DNA of 39,972 nt, taken from positions 1 through 39,972 of the forward strand of contig JAFGEP010000159.1 of NCBI GenBank assembly GCA_016931535.1. The letters run 5' to 3'. The DNA is from Bradymonadales bacterium. Lineage in GTDB: Bacteria > Myxococcota_A > Bradymonadia > JAFGEP01. Below are positions 39,886-39,972 of the stretch, piece by piece (position 1 is the stretch's first letter; each line of letters starts with the position of its first letter). The notes under the pieces are model-generated. The model was not told where the DNA came from, did no database searches, and saw nothing but the letters and a program-made list of their open reading frames with translations. Both the position numbers and the translations under genes were made by a program.

Positions 39886-39972
39886 CCCGCGTCGCAGCGG
39901 GTGTGGAGGGGACTGCTGGCGGTGCTGCTTCAGTAGCGGGCGGATGCCCGCGTCGCAGCGGGTGTGGAGGGG
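39886..39972. CRISPR. Two CRISPR-like direct repeats at the window edge
   Basis: An identical stretch of at least 26 bp occurs at 39886-39911 and 39947-39972, the second copy being cut by the window end. The repeat contains CCCGC-GTCGCA-GCGGG (5-bp stem, 6-base loop) followed by TGTGGAGGGG. The start-to-start distance is 61 bp, the period usual for type I-E arrays (about 28-29 bp repeat plus 32-33 bp spacer). Only one spacer-like interval is visible, with no leader and no cas genes, so a plain tandem repeat remains possible. Confidence 0.4.

Overview
The window is a GC-rich stretch (roughly two thirds G+C by eye) from a Gram-negative, probably anaerobic bacterium. The lipoproteins with acidic D/P/E-rich linkers, the low-potential iron-sulfur enzymes and the strong C/G third-position bias resemble uncultivated lineages formerly grouped as Deltaproteobacteria (Myxococcota/Desulfobacterota-like). 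That placement is an inference; no rRNA or marker gene is present.

Layout. 1-2333: 3'-truncated DUF4838 lipoprotein (minus). 2334-3187: non-coding, with an inverted pair of palindromic repeat elements. 3188-4682: GNAT acetyltransferase, a MITE-like 150-bp element, and a Phd/VapC toxin-antitoxin pair. 4726-12513: a minus-strand run of ten genes that looks like one operon. It holds a P-loop ATPase, a four-subunit 2-oxoacid:ferredoxin oxidoreductase (delta, alpha, beta, gamma), NuoE- and NuoF-like diaphorase subunits, a HoxU-like iron-sulfur subunit, a four-cluster ferredoxin and a small Cys4 protein. It lacks any hydrogenase or formate dehydrogenase catalytic subunit. 12819-14846: beta-helix-like lipoprotein. 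15208-20795: malic enzyme, a second PIN/Phd pair, an SCP2-like protein, an iron-containing alcohol dehydrogenase and NADP-type glutamate dehydrogenase. 21009-26000: a receiver/PEP-synthase-like fusion, an SCP2-like protein and an FAD-linked oxidase. 26125-31073: sirtuin, PAS/HD-GYP protein, phosphofructokinase and a GH13 amylase lipoprotein. 31199-32046: 12-bp minisatellites on both sides of a four-helix-bundle gene. 32056-39706: an AmmeMemoRadiSam locus. 39886-39972: two copies of a CRISPR-like repeat at the window edge.

How the genes fit together. The 4.7-12.5 kb operon would oxidise a 2-oxoacid to an acyl-CoA, reduce ferredoxin, and connect ferredoxin and NAD(H) through a NuoEF/HoxU module that carries the HydB-type C-terminal clusters. 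Malic enzyme, glutamate dehydrogenase, Fe-ADH, PFK and amylase fit a heterotrophic, fermentative or amino-acid-using carbon economy.

The most unusual locus is 32-39.7 kb. A radical SAM enzyme (AmrS type) is translationally coupled to a small arginine-plus-hydrophobic membrane protein. Next comes a Memo-AMMECR1 fusion predicted to be an exported lipoprotein, itself coupled to a 1431-residue membrane protein. That protein joins a spermidine-synthase-like domain in a multi-TM scaffold to a covalent-FMN domain and a NosR/NapH-type polyferredoxin. A 160-bp dispersed element with a conserved, partly covarying hairpin lies upstream of both the Memo gene and the oxidoreductase operon.
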